From contig NC_133328.1 of the NCBI RefSeq assembly GCF_042186555.1, positions 352,686,281 to 352,750,280 on the forward strand: DNA of 64,000 nt, in the 5' to 3' direction. The position numbers and the translations under genes are program-made. Origin of the DNA: Aquarana catesbeiana (lineage: Eukaryota > Chordata > Amphibia > Anura > Ranidae). The notes under the pieces were generated by a model that ran no database searches, was not told where the DNA came from, and worked only from the letters and a program-made list of their open reading frames with translations. Positions 22,837 through 33,191 of this stretch are shown one piece after another. Every line of letters begins with the position of its first letter. Position 1 is the first letter of the stretch.

Positions 22837-25800
22837 GGTTCAGGCAGAGTCATGGAGACCTGGTCCCCCGTGTGAGCAGAGATACAGTACACTCTGGTCC
22901 CTAGGGTATCACAGGTCAGAATTTAAGTTCCCTATGCCTTGTCATAGGTCATTATGGTTTTGAAGGCCATACGAATATCACCGGCGAAGGTCCACCAAGA
23001 AGGATATGAGGAGCATATAGAAGATCAATGTTTGTGTATTTTTGGGTATTTTCTCCACCTGGTGGTTAAGGAGCGCTATGTCAGGGACCTGTGGGACTGC
23101 AACCTCTGTGACCTTTAGCAACATGTGGAAAAATCTGTTCCAAAAGCTTTGTATTTGTGTGCATGTCCACCAGATGTGAAATAAAGAGCCTATATGGTTG
23201 CATCCCCTGAAGCACACAGAAGAAGAATCAGAGAACATTTTAGCAAGGGTGGAGGGGACTCTGTACCAGCGTGTGATAACCTTAATGTTGGCTTCCATCA
23301 GGGAAATGTTCATAATGCCCTTGAATGACCTGTGAAAGCAGTGATACCACTTATCTAGGTCCCACTCTTCCACCAGGTCCTGTTCCCAGAGTCTGGTGTA
23401 GAGAGGTTTATTTGAGGCCCTGGTGAGTGAGGAATAGACGATGGAGATACCACCTCGATCCTTGATGTTGGAGCACCATGTCTTGTATGCAGTCAGTGTG
23501 GGGGGTTCTGGTTTATTATGCCATATGGACTGCAAAAAGTGTGTAATTTGGGTTAGCTATATCTCTCTGAGTTAGGCATTTCCAGTTTGCTAATGCAGTA
23601 TCCCACGGAGAGGGGCCCCATTGAGTTGAGAAAGTGTCCTATTCTATATAAGCCCTTATCGAGCCACCAATTGAAGGCAAGGATGTTTTGGCCAGGGGGG
23701 AAGTCTGGATTGTGGAATAAGTGAGCAAGTGGATGGTAGGAGGATGTCAGTGGAATGTTACTGGTGTTGTTCCCAGAGTGTCATTGAATGGGAGAGGGTT
23801 GGGGTTAGTATCACTGGTCTAAGGCAGGGGGGCCAGAGCAGATAATCTATTGTGTATCGCGATATCGCTTGTCTCTCCATTAGGAGCTAATCTGGTTTAG
23901 GGCCGCGTGAGTAGGCAATGGAGATCTGAGCTATTTGTGCCGCCTAAAAAACACCACCAAATGTTCAGAAGGGCTAGGCCTCCCTGGGATTTGAGTCTAA
24001 AGAGTATGTCCTTAGAGCAGTGTCTACCTTTGGACCCCATATGAATTTCAGAATAGAGGATTGGAATCGTAGAAGTTGCAATTTTCTAATTGGGATTGGA
24101 AGGGACCTAAAGAGGTACAGGAGATGTGGTAGGAGGGTCATTTTGATGGAGTTCACCCTACCCAGCCAGGATAGATCATGCTTTGACCATGTGGACATGT
24201 CTGCTTCCAGTTTTTTAAACAGTAGGGGGTAGTTATTAGAGTACAACAGGTCAAATTTGGGGGTTAGGTTAATACCCAAGTAGGGGATAGAAGTCGGGCT
24301 TTAGGCAAATAGAAAATGTACCTGCATACATTCCAACAAGTCAGGGGGAACTGATATGTTTAGAGCCAGGATTTGGATACATTGACCCGAAGACCAGAGG
24401 CTGCAACAAATTGTTGAAGAAGCTTAAGGATGTTAGGGGTGGATATAAGGGGTGATGTGACGAAGAGGAGCAGATCGTCCGCAAATAGGGCACATTTATA
24501 TTCTTGAGGTCCACACATAACTCCCTAAATGTCAGGGTGGTTTCATATGGCAATCGCCAATGATTCTATAGCGATGATGAATATCAGGGGTGAGAGTGGG
24601 CAGCCCTGTCTGGTGCCTTTCTCTATGTCAAAAAGGTCTGAATATCTGCCCTGAATTCTCACTTGCGCACTCGGGTTAGAGTAGAGGGAATGCAGAATGT
24701 CTAGAAAATTGGGGCCCAGTCCCTATCTTTTCAGAACCTTGAAAATATATGGCTGTGTGACCATGTCAAAGGCTTTCTGAGGGTCAATGGAAAGCAAAAA
24801 GCCCTCCTGATGGGCTCCCCCATCCCAGTGAGATCCCAGTAGGGTTATTACATCTCTAGCCCTTCTCACCTGGTCCGGTCCCTGTCTCCCTGGGATAAAT
24901 CCTGCTTGATTCTTATGGACATACTGGGCTATGAATAATGAGTCGGTTTGTTAGAATTTTCATTAAAAGCTTAAGATCACTATTGATCAGGGAGTTGCCT
25001 GTCGCAGTGGGGTCTTTGCCCGGTTTAGGGATGACCGAAATATATGCCAGGTTCAAGGATTTTTCTAACGGAGATGGACAACTGAAGGTGTTAAAAAACC
25101 TGGACCAGGTAAGGTGCCAGGGTACCAGAAAATTTCTTGTAGTATCCCATTGAAAACCCATCTGGGCCAGGGGCGGAACCTTTTTTGAGTGTCTTGATGG
25201 TCTCGATGACCTCCAAGGAGGTAATAGGCTGTTCTAGGAGAGCTGTATGATCAGCCAAGAGTTTGGAGAGAGATATGGTATTCTTCTAGGTGGGCGGGAG
25301 AGCAGGAGTTATTGTCTTTATATAGGGAGGCATACAATTTGTAAAAGCATTCCATAATACGTTGGGGGTTCTGTGTTAGTGTGCCAGAGGGCATGCAGAT
25401 TTTGGGGAAAGCCAAGGGGCGGGGTTTGGGGGTCAGTTTAGTGGCCAATTTAGAGCCAATTTTATCCTTTAGGGTGTAAAACCTCATGCCAGACCAATAA
25501 AGGTACTTTTCGGCCTCGGTGGTAAGAGCCAGGTTTAGGTACAAGCGAGCTGCTTCCAGTTTTTAAAGGGATATTCGGGTGTGTTCTTGTTTGTTACATT
25601 TACATAACTCATGAAATTCTTTGGTGAGGTTATCTATTTTGGCTCGGTGCTCCCTTTTTAAATGGGAGGACAACTGGATGATCTTGCCTCTTATTACCGC
25701 TCATAAAGTAAGGGGGGAATTGCTTCAGTGTCATTCATGTGGAAGTAATCCCTCAGGTCTTTCTCTATGAGAGTGCAATGGACCTGGTTACTCAGAAGCG

Positions 25801-25865
25801 CCTCATTGAGTCGCCACTTAAATTCCCTGTTTGAGTTATTGGAATAGCGGATGGAAAGAGTCACC
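22837..25865 (-). mobile_element. L1/Tx1-superfamily LINE, minus strand, 5'-truncated in the endonuclease
   Basis: Its 5' end lies at about 25865, inside the endonuclease, against a Penelope-type inverted repeat. Its 3' UTR runs to 22837, where it meets the poly(A) of the plus-strand LINE tail to tail. No poly(A) of its own is visible, so that junction has probably lost its end. Confidence 0.65.
22978..25865 (-). pseudogene. LINE ORF2, minus strand, multiply frameshifted
   Basis: The sense (minus) reading gives, in order: the end of the endonuclease (MVTLSIRYSNN at about 25864-25830) and FKWRLNEALLSNQ; the linker (GMRFYTLKDKIGS); RT pieces YISVIPKPGKDP, FSIDPQKAFDMV (about 24755-24790), GTRQGCPLSPLIF (about 24590-24625) and LFADDLLLFVTSP (about 24465-24505); SWLGRVNSIKMTLLPHLLY; and the C-terminal knuckle CFRGC-x7-H-x4-C at about 23160-23220, ending at 22978. 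Frames change at several places, among them about 24300, 23560, 25200 and 25560. It is a dead copy of a LINE distinct in sequence from the one at 13.5-18.0 kb. Confidence 0.75.
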
Positions 25866-26245
25866 ATAGAGGGATCACGCTGCTCACGGCGTGCGTTCCA
25901 GAAACCAGGAAGTGCGATCCAAGGAGCAGGAAATGACATCAGTGCCACTGGAAATACGTCGACATGTTTCGCCAACCTACAGGGCGTTATTAAAGACCCT
26001 TTGACCCTTTGATAACGCCCTGTAGGTTGGCAAAACATGTTGGTGTATTTCTGGTGGCACTGACATCATTTCCTGCTCCTTGGAACGCACTTCCTGGTTT
26101 CTGGAACTCACACCATGAGCAGCGTCTGGATCCATCTCTAATCCCTTTATATGCCTGTTTTTATCAACTATTTTGTAAGTACCCATTTGTATATGAAAAA
26201 AATACCTTTTTAAACAGTACTTTTCACAATTTTTTTTTTATCCTT
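25866..26245. repeat. Inverted repeat (about 125-bp arms), Penelope-like 3' sequence
   Basis: The left arm 25866-25990 and right arm 26012-26140 are reverse complements at roughly 85-90% by eye, separated by 21 bases. Each includes GTTGGC(G/A)AAACATGT, CATTTCCTGCTCCTTGGA and ACTTCCTGGTTTCTGGAAC. The right arm continues into TTTTATCAACTATTTTGTAAG and an A-rich/T-rich end at 26190-26245. The GAAACATGT piece and the terminal sequence resemble Penelope-like element 3' ends, which are known for inverted and partly duplicated copies. The family call is tentative; the inverted repeat itself is plain. Confidence 0.6.
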
Positions 26246-26499
26246 TTTCCTTTTCAGGGACATCCAGAAACATATGGAAGATCTGGACAACCGTGGCCGT
26301 CGCCACAACATCCGGGTAAGAGGAATCCCTGAATCCATTGAAAACTCGCAAATCACAAAAGCCACTATCGCCATATTTAACGATCTCTTAGGCATACCTC
26401 CTGAAACATCCATTGAATTTGAATGCTTGCATAGAGCCTTGAGACCCAGAGGCAGAGAGACTGACCCTCCCAGAGATGTTATATGTTGTCTCGTTAACT

Positions 26500-27744
26500 T
26501 TAACCACTTGCCACCCGCCATATAGCAGAATGACGGCGGCAAAGTGGTTTCAATACCCTGACTGGGCGTCATATGACGTCCTTAGGATATTGAGCTGCTG
26601 CGTACCCCCGGGGGCACGCATCGTGGCGATCATTGTTGCGGGGTGTCGGTCTGACACCCCGCAACACCAATCTAGGTAAAGAGTCTCAGACGGAGACTCT
26701 TTACCACGTGATCAGCCATGTCCAATCACGGCTGATCACGATGTAAATAGGAAGAGCCGGTGATCGGCTTTTCCTCACTCGCGTCTGACAGACGCGAGTA
26801 GAGGAGAGCCGATCGGCTGCTCTCCTGACAGGGGGGTCTGTGCTGATTGTTTATCAGCACAGCCCCCCTCAGATCCTACCCAGGACCACCAGGGAAGCCG
26901 CTCCAGGACCACCAGGGAAGCCGCCCCAGACCACCAGGGAAACCAGCCACACTGGACCACCAGGTATGCCCCCTAGACCCCCAGGGAAAAACTAATCAGT
27001 GCAAAGGCAGCTGCCAATCAATGCCCAGGCAGCTGCCAATCAGTGTCCACTCCAATGCCTACCACTGCCAGTGCCGCCAGGGATGCCTATCAGTGCCATG
27101 TATCAGTGCCCATCAGTGCCACGTATCAGTGCCCATCAGTGCCCATCAGTGCCCAGCAGTGCCACCTATCAGTGCCCATCAGTGCTACCCATAAGAACCC
27201 ATCTTTGCAGCCTATCAGTGCCCATCAGTGTCACCTATCAGTGCCCATCAGTGCCCACCAGTGCCACCCATGAGTGCCCATCAGTGCCGCCTATCAATGC
27301 CCATCAGTGCTGCATATCAGTGCCACCCATCAGTGCTGCCTACCAGTGCCCATCAGTGCCGCATATCAGTGCTCATCGTCAGTGCCCGCTTATTGGTGCC
27401 ACCTCATCGCTGCCGCCTTATCAGTGCCTGTCAGTGCCGCCTTATCAGTGCCCATCAGTGAAAGAGAAAACTTACTTATTTACAAAATTTTTAAACAAAA
27501 GCAAAGCTTTTATTTTTTTCAAATTGTTCGGTCTTTTTTTATTTGTTTCGCAAAAAATAAAAAACGCAGAGGTGATCAAATACCACCAAAAGAAAGCTCT
27601 TTTTGTGGGAACAAAATGATAAAAGTTTAGTTTGGGTACAGTGTAGTATGACCACGCAATTGTTGTTCAAACTGCGACAGCACTGAAAGCTGAAAATTGG
27701 TCTGGGCAGGAAGGTGTATAAGTGCCCTGTATTGAAGTGGTTAA
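26500..27744 (+). mobile_element. TTAA-type element inserted in LINE ORF1, with full TTAA duplication
   Basis: The body (26504-27740) begins CCACTTGCCACCC and ends TGAAGTGG, flanked on both sides by TTAA. Removing the body and one TTAA restores the ORF1 frame, so TTAA is a genuine 4-bp target duplication. Contents: hairpins around GGCTGATCACG and ACTCGCGTCTGACAGACGCGAGT, repeats of ACCACCAGGGAAGCC at 26881-26945, a CAGTGCC minisatellite, and a right end shared with the copies at 4233 and 6122 (ACCACCAAAAGAAAGCTCT). No transposase is encoded. Confidence 0.85.
27048..27465. repeat. CAGTGCCCAT-type minisatellite
   Basis: More than 25 copies of a roughly 10-13-base unit (CAGTGCCCAT, CAGTGCCACCTAT and variants), in no strict higher-order register. 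The array is open in several plus-strand frames only because the unit lacks stops. It sits inside the TTAA element. Confidence 0.8.
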
Positions 27745-28973
27745 ACTAAAGGAGGAAATTCTCCATAGGGCTAGAGACCATCGCTCCCTACTTTATCAAG
27801 GAGCTGACATAAAGTTGTTCCAGGACCTTTCGCCCATTACCCTTCAAAATAGAAGAGACCTACGGCCTCTCCTTGATCTCCTGAACACCAAAGGAATCCA
27901 ATACCGGTGGAAATTTCCCTTCTGCCTCTCTCCTCATTTCAAGGCCGCACTGAAAACCTACAGCTACCAGAAGATCTCCCCGCTTTTTGTGAAGCACTGA
28001 ATCTTCCATGCATTGATGTCCCAGAATGGTACACCACCCTTCGTCCACCACACATGAGAAGATCAGCCTCCACTGACGCTATCCCAGTCCGCAATGACTT
28101 CCATATAAGACGCCGCAGACACACCCCACCGAGGGAAACCAACCTGTCAGACCCCCAGAATGCTGCGCTCAACAGCCCAACGGCCTCCCCGGCCCACAGA
28201 AGAGCCCCCCATGACAGATCCAACTGAACAACTTCAACCCTACCTTTCTAAACATCTCAACACTGAATACGCCTCATCAAGACAAGAACCTTTCTATGAC
28301 ACCCATCTGTGACACCCAAGATGACAAGCGTTTGCTGAGAGCGGCTACTTCAAAGATAACTTTTCTTTTCTCTTCCCGGTGTCGGCCATCCCTAGATGCT
28401 CCTGACTAGGGATGAGCTTCGAGTTCGAGTCAAACTCATGTTCGACTCGAACATTGGCTGTTCGCAAGTTCACCGAACAGCGAACAATTTGGGGTGTTCG
28501 CGGGAAATTCGAATGCCGCGGAACACCCTTTAAAAGTCTATGGGAGAAATCAAAAGTGCTAATTTTAAAGGCTAATATGCAAGTTATTGTCATAAAAAGT
28601 GTTTGGGGACCTGAGTCCTGCCCCAGGGGACATGGATCAATGCAAAAAAAAGTTTTAAAAACGGCCGTTTTTTCAGGAGCAGTGATTTTAATAATGCTTA
28701 AAGTCAATCAATAAAAGTGTAATATCCCTTTAAATTTCGTACCTGGGGGGTGTCTATAGTGTGCCTGTAAAGGGGCGCATGTTTCCTGTGTTTAGAACAG
28801 TCTGACAGCAAAAAAACATTTTGAAGGAAAAAACTCATTTAAAACTACCCGCGGCTATTGCATTGCCGACAATACACATAGAAGTTCATTGATAAAAACG
28901 GCATGGGAATTCCCCAAAGGGGAACCCCGAACCAAAATTAAAAAAAAAAAATGACGTGGGGGTCCCCCTAAAT

Positions 28974-29095
28974 TCCATACCAGGCCCTTCAGGTCTGGTA
29001 TGGATATTAAGGGGAACCCCGGCCAAAATTTAAAAAAAAAAATGACGTGGGGTTCCCCCTAAATTCCATACCAGACCCTTCAGGTCTGGTATGGA
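28974..29095. repeat. Tandem hairpin units in the left arm
   Basis: Two 31-base palindromes of the type TCCATACCAG...CTGGTATGGA lie at 28974-29004 and 29065-29095, 91 bases apart, with a half unit at about 29155. Mirror copies in the right arm are at 30766-30796 and 30858-30888. Related hairpins appear in the other hAT-like copies at about 39715, 48660-48755 and 49690-49795. Confidence 0.75.
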
Positions 29096-29564
29096 TTTTA
29101 AGGGGAACCCCGCGCCAAAAAAAAAAAAAAAAACGGCGTGGGGTCCCCCCAAAAATCCATACCAGACCCTTATCCGAGCACGCAACCTGGCAGGCCGCAG
29201 GAAAAGAGGGGGGGACGAGAGTGCGGCCCCCCTCCCTCCTGAACCGTACCAGGCCACATGCCCTCAACATTGGGAGGGTGCTTTGGGGTAGCCCCCCAAA
29301 ACACCTTGTCCCCATGTTGATGAGGACAAGGGCCTCATCCCCACAACCCTGGCCGGTGGTTGTGGGGGTCTGCGGGCGGGGGGCTTATCGGAATCTGGAA
29401 GCCCCCTTTAACAAGGTGACCCCCAGATCCTGGCCCCCCCCCTGTGTGAAATGGTAAGGGGGTACATAAGTACCCCTACCATTTCACGAAAAAAGTGTCA
29501 AAAATGTTAAAAATGACAAGAGACAGTTTTTGACAATTCCTTTATTTAAATGCTTCTTCTATCT

Positions 29565-29780
29565 TCCTTCATCTTCTGGTTCTTCTGGTTCTTCTGGCTC
29601 TTCTGGCTCTTCTGGTTCTTCCTCCGGCGTTCTCGTCCAGCATCTCCTCCGCGGCGTCTTCTATCTTCTTCTCCTCGGGCCGCTCCGCACCCATGGCATG
29701 GGGGGAGGCTCCCGCTCTTCTCTTCTTCTCTTCTTCTTTTCTTCTTTTCTTCTTTTCTTCTCTTCTTCATTTTCTTCTCC
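29565..29780. repeat. Simple repeat (TTCTTCTGG and CTTCTT types) in the left arm
   Basis: Pyrimidine-rich imperfect repeats of TTCTTCTGG followed by CTTCTTCTC, mirrored as AGAAGAACC/GAAGAAGAG at about 30100-30300. They create long but meaningless open frames on both strands. Confidence 0.7.
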
Positions 29781-31409
29781 GGGCCGCTCCACAATCCATG
29801 CTGGCATGGAGGGAGGCTCCCGCTGTGTGACGGCGCTCCTCGTCTGACAGTTCTTAAATAACGGGGGGGCGGGGCCACCCGGTGACCCCGCCCCCCTCTG
29901 ACGCACGGTGACTTGACGGGACTTCCCTGTGACGTCACGGGGAATGCCACAGGGAAGTCCCGTCAAGTCACCGTGCGTCAGAGGGGGGCGGGGTCACCGG
30001 GTGGCCCCGCCCCCCGTTATTTAAGAACTGTCAGACGAGGAGCGCCGTCACACAGCGGGAGCCTCCCTCCATGCCAGCATGGATTGCGGAGCGGCCCGGA
30101 GAAGAAAATGAAGAAGAGAAGAAGAGAAGAAGAGAAGAAGAGAAGAGCGGGAGCCTCCCCCCCATGCCATGGGTGCGGAGCGGCCCGAGGAGAAGAAGAC
30201 AGAAGACGCCGCGGAGGAGATGCTGGACGAGAACGCCGGAGGAAGAACCAGAAGAACCAGAAGAGCCAGAAGAACCAGAAGATGAAGGAAGATAGAAGAA
30301 AGAAGAAGCATTTAAATAAAGGAATTGTCAAAAACTGTCTCTTGTCATTTTTAACATTTTTGACACTTTTTTCGTGAAATGGTAGGGGTACTTATGTACC
30401 CCCTTACCATTTCACACAGGGGGGGGCCGGGATCTGGGGGTCACCTTGTTAAAGGGGGCTTCCAGATTCCGATAAGCCCCCCGCCCGCAGACCCCCACAA
30501 CCACCGGCCAGGGTTGTGGGGATGAGGCCCTTGTCCTCATCAACATGGGGACAAGGTGTTTTGGGGGGCTACCCCAAAGCACCCTCCCAATGTTGAGGGC
30601 ATGTGGCCTGGTACGGTTCAGGAGGGAGGGGGGGCCGCACTCTCGTCCCCCCCTCTTTTCCTGCGGCCTGCCAGGTTGCGTGCTCGGATAAGGGTCTGGT
30701 ATGGATTTTTGGGGGGACCCCACGCCGTTTTTTGTTTTTTTTTTGGCGCGGGGTTCCCCTTAAAATCCATACCAGACCTGAAGGGTCTGGTATGGAATTT
30801 AGGGGGAACCCCACGTCATTTTTTTTTTTAAAATTTTGGCCGGGGTTCCCCTTAATATCCATACCAGACCTGAAGGGCCTGGTATGGAATTTAGGAGGAC
30901 TCCCACGTCATTTTTTTTTTTTAATTTTGGTTCGGGGTTCCCCTTTGGGGAATTCCCATGCCGTTTTTATCAATGAACTTCTATGTGTATTGTCGGCAAT
31001 GCAATAGCCGCGGGTAGTTTTAAATGAGTTTTTTCCTTCAAAATGTCATTTTGCTGTCAGACTGTTCTAAACACAGGAAACATGCGCCCCTTTACAGGCA
31101 TACTATAGACACCCCCCAGGTACGAAATTTAAAGGGATATTACACTTTTATTGTTTGACTTTAAGCATTATTAAAATCACTGCTCCTGAAAAAACGGCCG
31201 TTTTTAAAACTTTTTTTTGCATTGATCCATGTCCCCTGGGGCAGGACCCAGGTCCCCAAACACTTTTTATGACAATAACTTGCATATAAGCCTTTAAAAT
31301 TAGCACTTTTGATTATTCATGTTCGTGTCCCATAGACTTTAACGGTGTTCGCATGTTCGAACGAACTTTTTTCCTGTTCGCATGTTCTGGTGCGAACCGA
31401 ACTCCTGAC

Positions 31410-33190
31410 CATGCTCTGCAGAAGCTGGATCCATAACAAGTGGATACATCCCCAGCTGAACTGTAAGTCTGATGTTTCCCTTGAGAGACCCCTATGCTCT
31501 GACTGTTCCTTCCAGAAGAACTGGCAGTTTCTAAGGTAAAAGACGTTTTTTTTAGGGGTAATCATATACCCTCCATTAACCTGCCTAAAACCAAACCAAG
31601 AGACTAAATGACTCTTTTAGATATATATACACATCCTTACAGATGAGGTCCTCACTCTAAATACCTTCCAGCACCTCTCCCTATGCCCTCCTCTCACCCT
31701 TCTATACACCTCCCCATACTCCTTCCCCTCCTCAACCCCCCTTTACCCTTCTCCACCCTACCCCACCTTCTCCCCAATCCTATCTACCCCAAAAGGTATT
31801 CCACACGCAAACCTCCTTGACTTCTCTGCTTACAGTAGTGCCCCGATCCGAAGTTCAATACTTATTACTAATGTATTTTCAGATGCTTCACACAGGGTGA
31901 CCTACGGGAGATGATGTTGCACAGAGGCCAACTCCCTTCCCATAAAAGGATACGGACCTAATTCGCATACCTATCCACCACCTCTCCTATATTCAGGAGA
32001 ATCTGCCACTATAAACTCTATTTAAGCATCCAAGAGCTTTAGACATTCCACCTAACTTCCATAATGTGGCGTCTGTGCGGCCTCACCCTTCCTCCTGGCA
32101 CCTCACTTGGGAAAGATGTTACAAGAGTGTTTAAAAGTTAAAATGTGTTAGAAAGCTCCTTCTCACTTGTCCTGCGGTATCCTCGAATCTTAGGTATTCG
32201 ATCAATTTGAAAACTCCCCAATCAAATCACACTTACTACGTATACCTAACCAACTCCATCTCAAAGAGGCACTGGGCTTTCCCGCGTTATAACCTCTAAG
32301 ATACTAAACGCACATTAAGGTTTGTGACTTCCCTTTCCAACCCAACTTAGATTGGAATCTGCCAAAACACCGACCATAAACTGGTTGCTGCCTGAACACA
32401 CACACGTGAGAAAAGGTACTTTCCGATACAGATTCATCTAAAGTCATGTGATGAACATTCCGGAAGAATATTATAAGCAATGTTGATATGTTTCACTGTT
32501 GGAGTTCTCTCCCATCTCCATTCAATCGGAGGTACAACATGATTTACTCTTAGGTAAAGAGGAATCCGTGTTACTGTTCTAATTTCTGTGCCAATTCATT
32601 CTGTTTTACAATATAGAACTGTTATTGTTTGTTCAATGTTGATTCAATACATTAGCTAAATAACCCGAATGAAGTGCCTCATATTTGGCTCCTATGAGTT
32701 TAGACCCACAGCTATTATACCTAGTACCAATAAATTTTGGCTCCCTCACACAATCAACAGCACGAACCTCAGTGGATGGGGGATACTGAATCTCGACCAT
32801 TCCGTTTCAACACTCTTCACCTCCCCACAAGACAGGAACGTAAGTATTCCTGTCAAACCTTACCGGACACATTTCTAATTTTAGGGTAGGTTATATATAA
32901 CTTCCTTAACTCCGGACTACCATCTATCCTATTTCTTCCTAAATCCCAGTTCACCTACCCCATCCTCCCTCTCCCTCTCTTCCCCCTGACTCCCTCCCCC
33001 CCTCTTTTTTTTTTCTCCCTCTCTCTTGTCCTTCTCCTCTCTCCCCTTCTCTATCCTTCCTCCCCTCTCCCTTCCTTCTTTACTTCACAGTCTCCGCCAC
33101 CACCACATTCCAACCAGAGCAAAAATTACAAAAATTACATTTCTCCAGATCCTTCCAGCTCACACGTGAGAGAATAACTGCCTTATACCT
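31410..33190 (+). other. LINE region between ORF1 and ORF2; no gene
   Basis: About 1.8 kb with stops in all frames. Pyrimidine-rich tracts lie at 31660-31790 and 32930-33085. It belongs to the LINE by position and matching strand composition. It is long for an inter-ORF spacer, so it may hide another insertion I cannot recognise. Confidence 0.45.
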
Positions 33191-33191
33191 C

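Larger units (their letters stand above)
26256..28227 (+). pseudogene. LINE ORF1 RNA-binding protein, 5'-truncated and split by a TTAA element
   Basis: The frame opens at RDIQKHMEDLDNRGRRHN (26256), the start of the L1 ORF1 RRM-like domain, and continues through IRVRGIPE and DPPRDVICCLVNF to the TTAA at 26500-26503. After the insert the same protein resumes at 27745 in the frame expected if one TTAA is removed (KLKEEILHRARDH). It carries on through LFQDLSPITLQNRRDLRPLL, the ORF1 C-terminal domain. A one-base loss near 27943 shifts the frame to LPEDLPAFCEALNLPCIDV, ending at 28227. ORF1p coats LINE RNA as a coiled-coil trimer; the coiled-coil part is missing here. A polypyrimidine run and CAG directly before 26258 mimic a splice acceptor. 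Confidence 0.75.
28407..31401. mobile_element. 3-kb palindromic (foldback) non-autonomous hAT-like element
   Basis: Two ~1.45-kb arms (about 28478-29931 and 29948-31401) are near-identical reverse complements around a 16-base spacer at 29932-29947. The left end begins TAGGGATGAGCTTCGAG. The matching outer ~70 bases are absent on the right, which ends GTGCGAACCGAA. CTCCTGAC occurs immediately outside both edges (28399-28406 and 31402-31409), as expected of an 8-bp hAT target duplication. Each arm holds smaller hairpins (TCCATACCAGACC with its complement), a CTTGTCCCCATGTTGATGAGG module, an A17 tract in the left arm only (interrupted T tract in the right), and a TTCTTCT-type simple repeat. No transposase. 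It lies between ORF1 and ORF2 of a LINE and is therefore younger. Confidence 0.8.

Noticed and set aside
27048..27465. Possible CRISPR array
   Set aside because: The units are short, contiguous and variable with no unique spacers. The setting is eukaryotic and inside a transposon.
26847..27630. Overlapping open frames rich in HQCPSVP/QCHVSVP
   Set aside because: They are the translated CAGTGCC minisatellite in three frames; no start, context or composition supports a protein.
29007..31007. Many long open frames on both strands (GSSGSSGSS, polyK, FFFFFWRG types)
   Set aside because: They arise from simple repeats and G/C-rich palindromic arms, mirror each other on the two strands, and show no domain.
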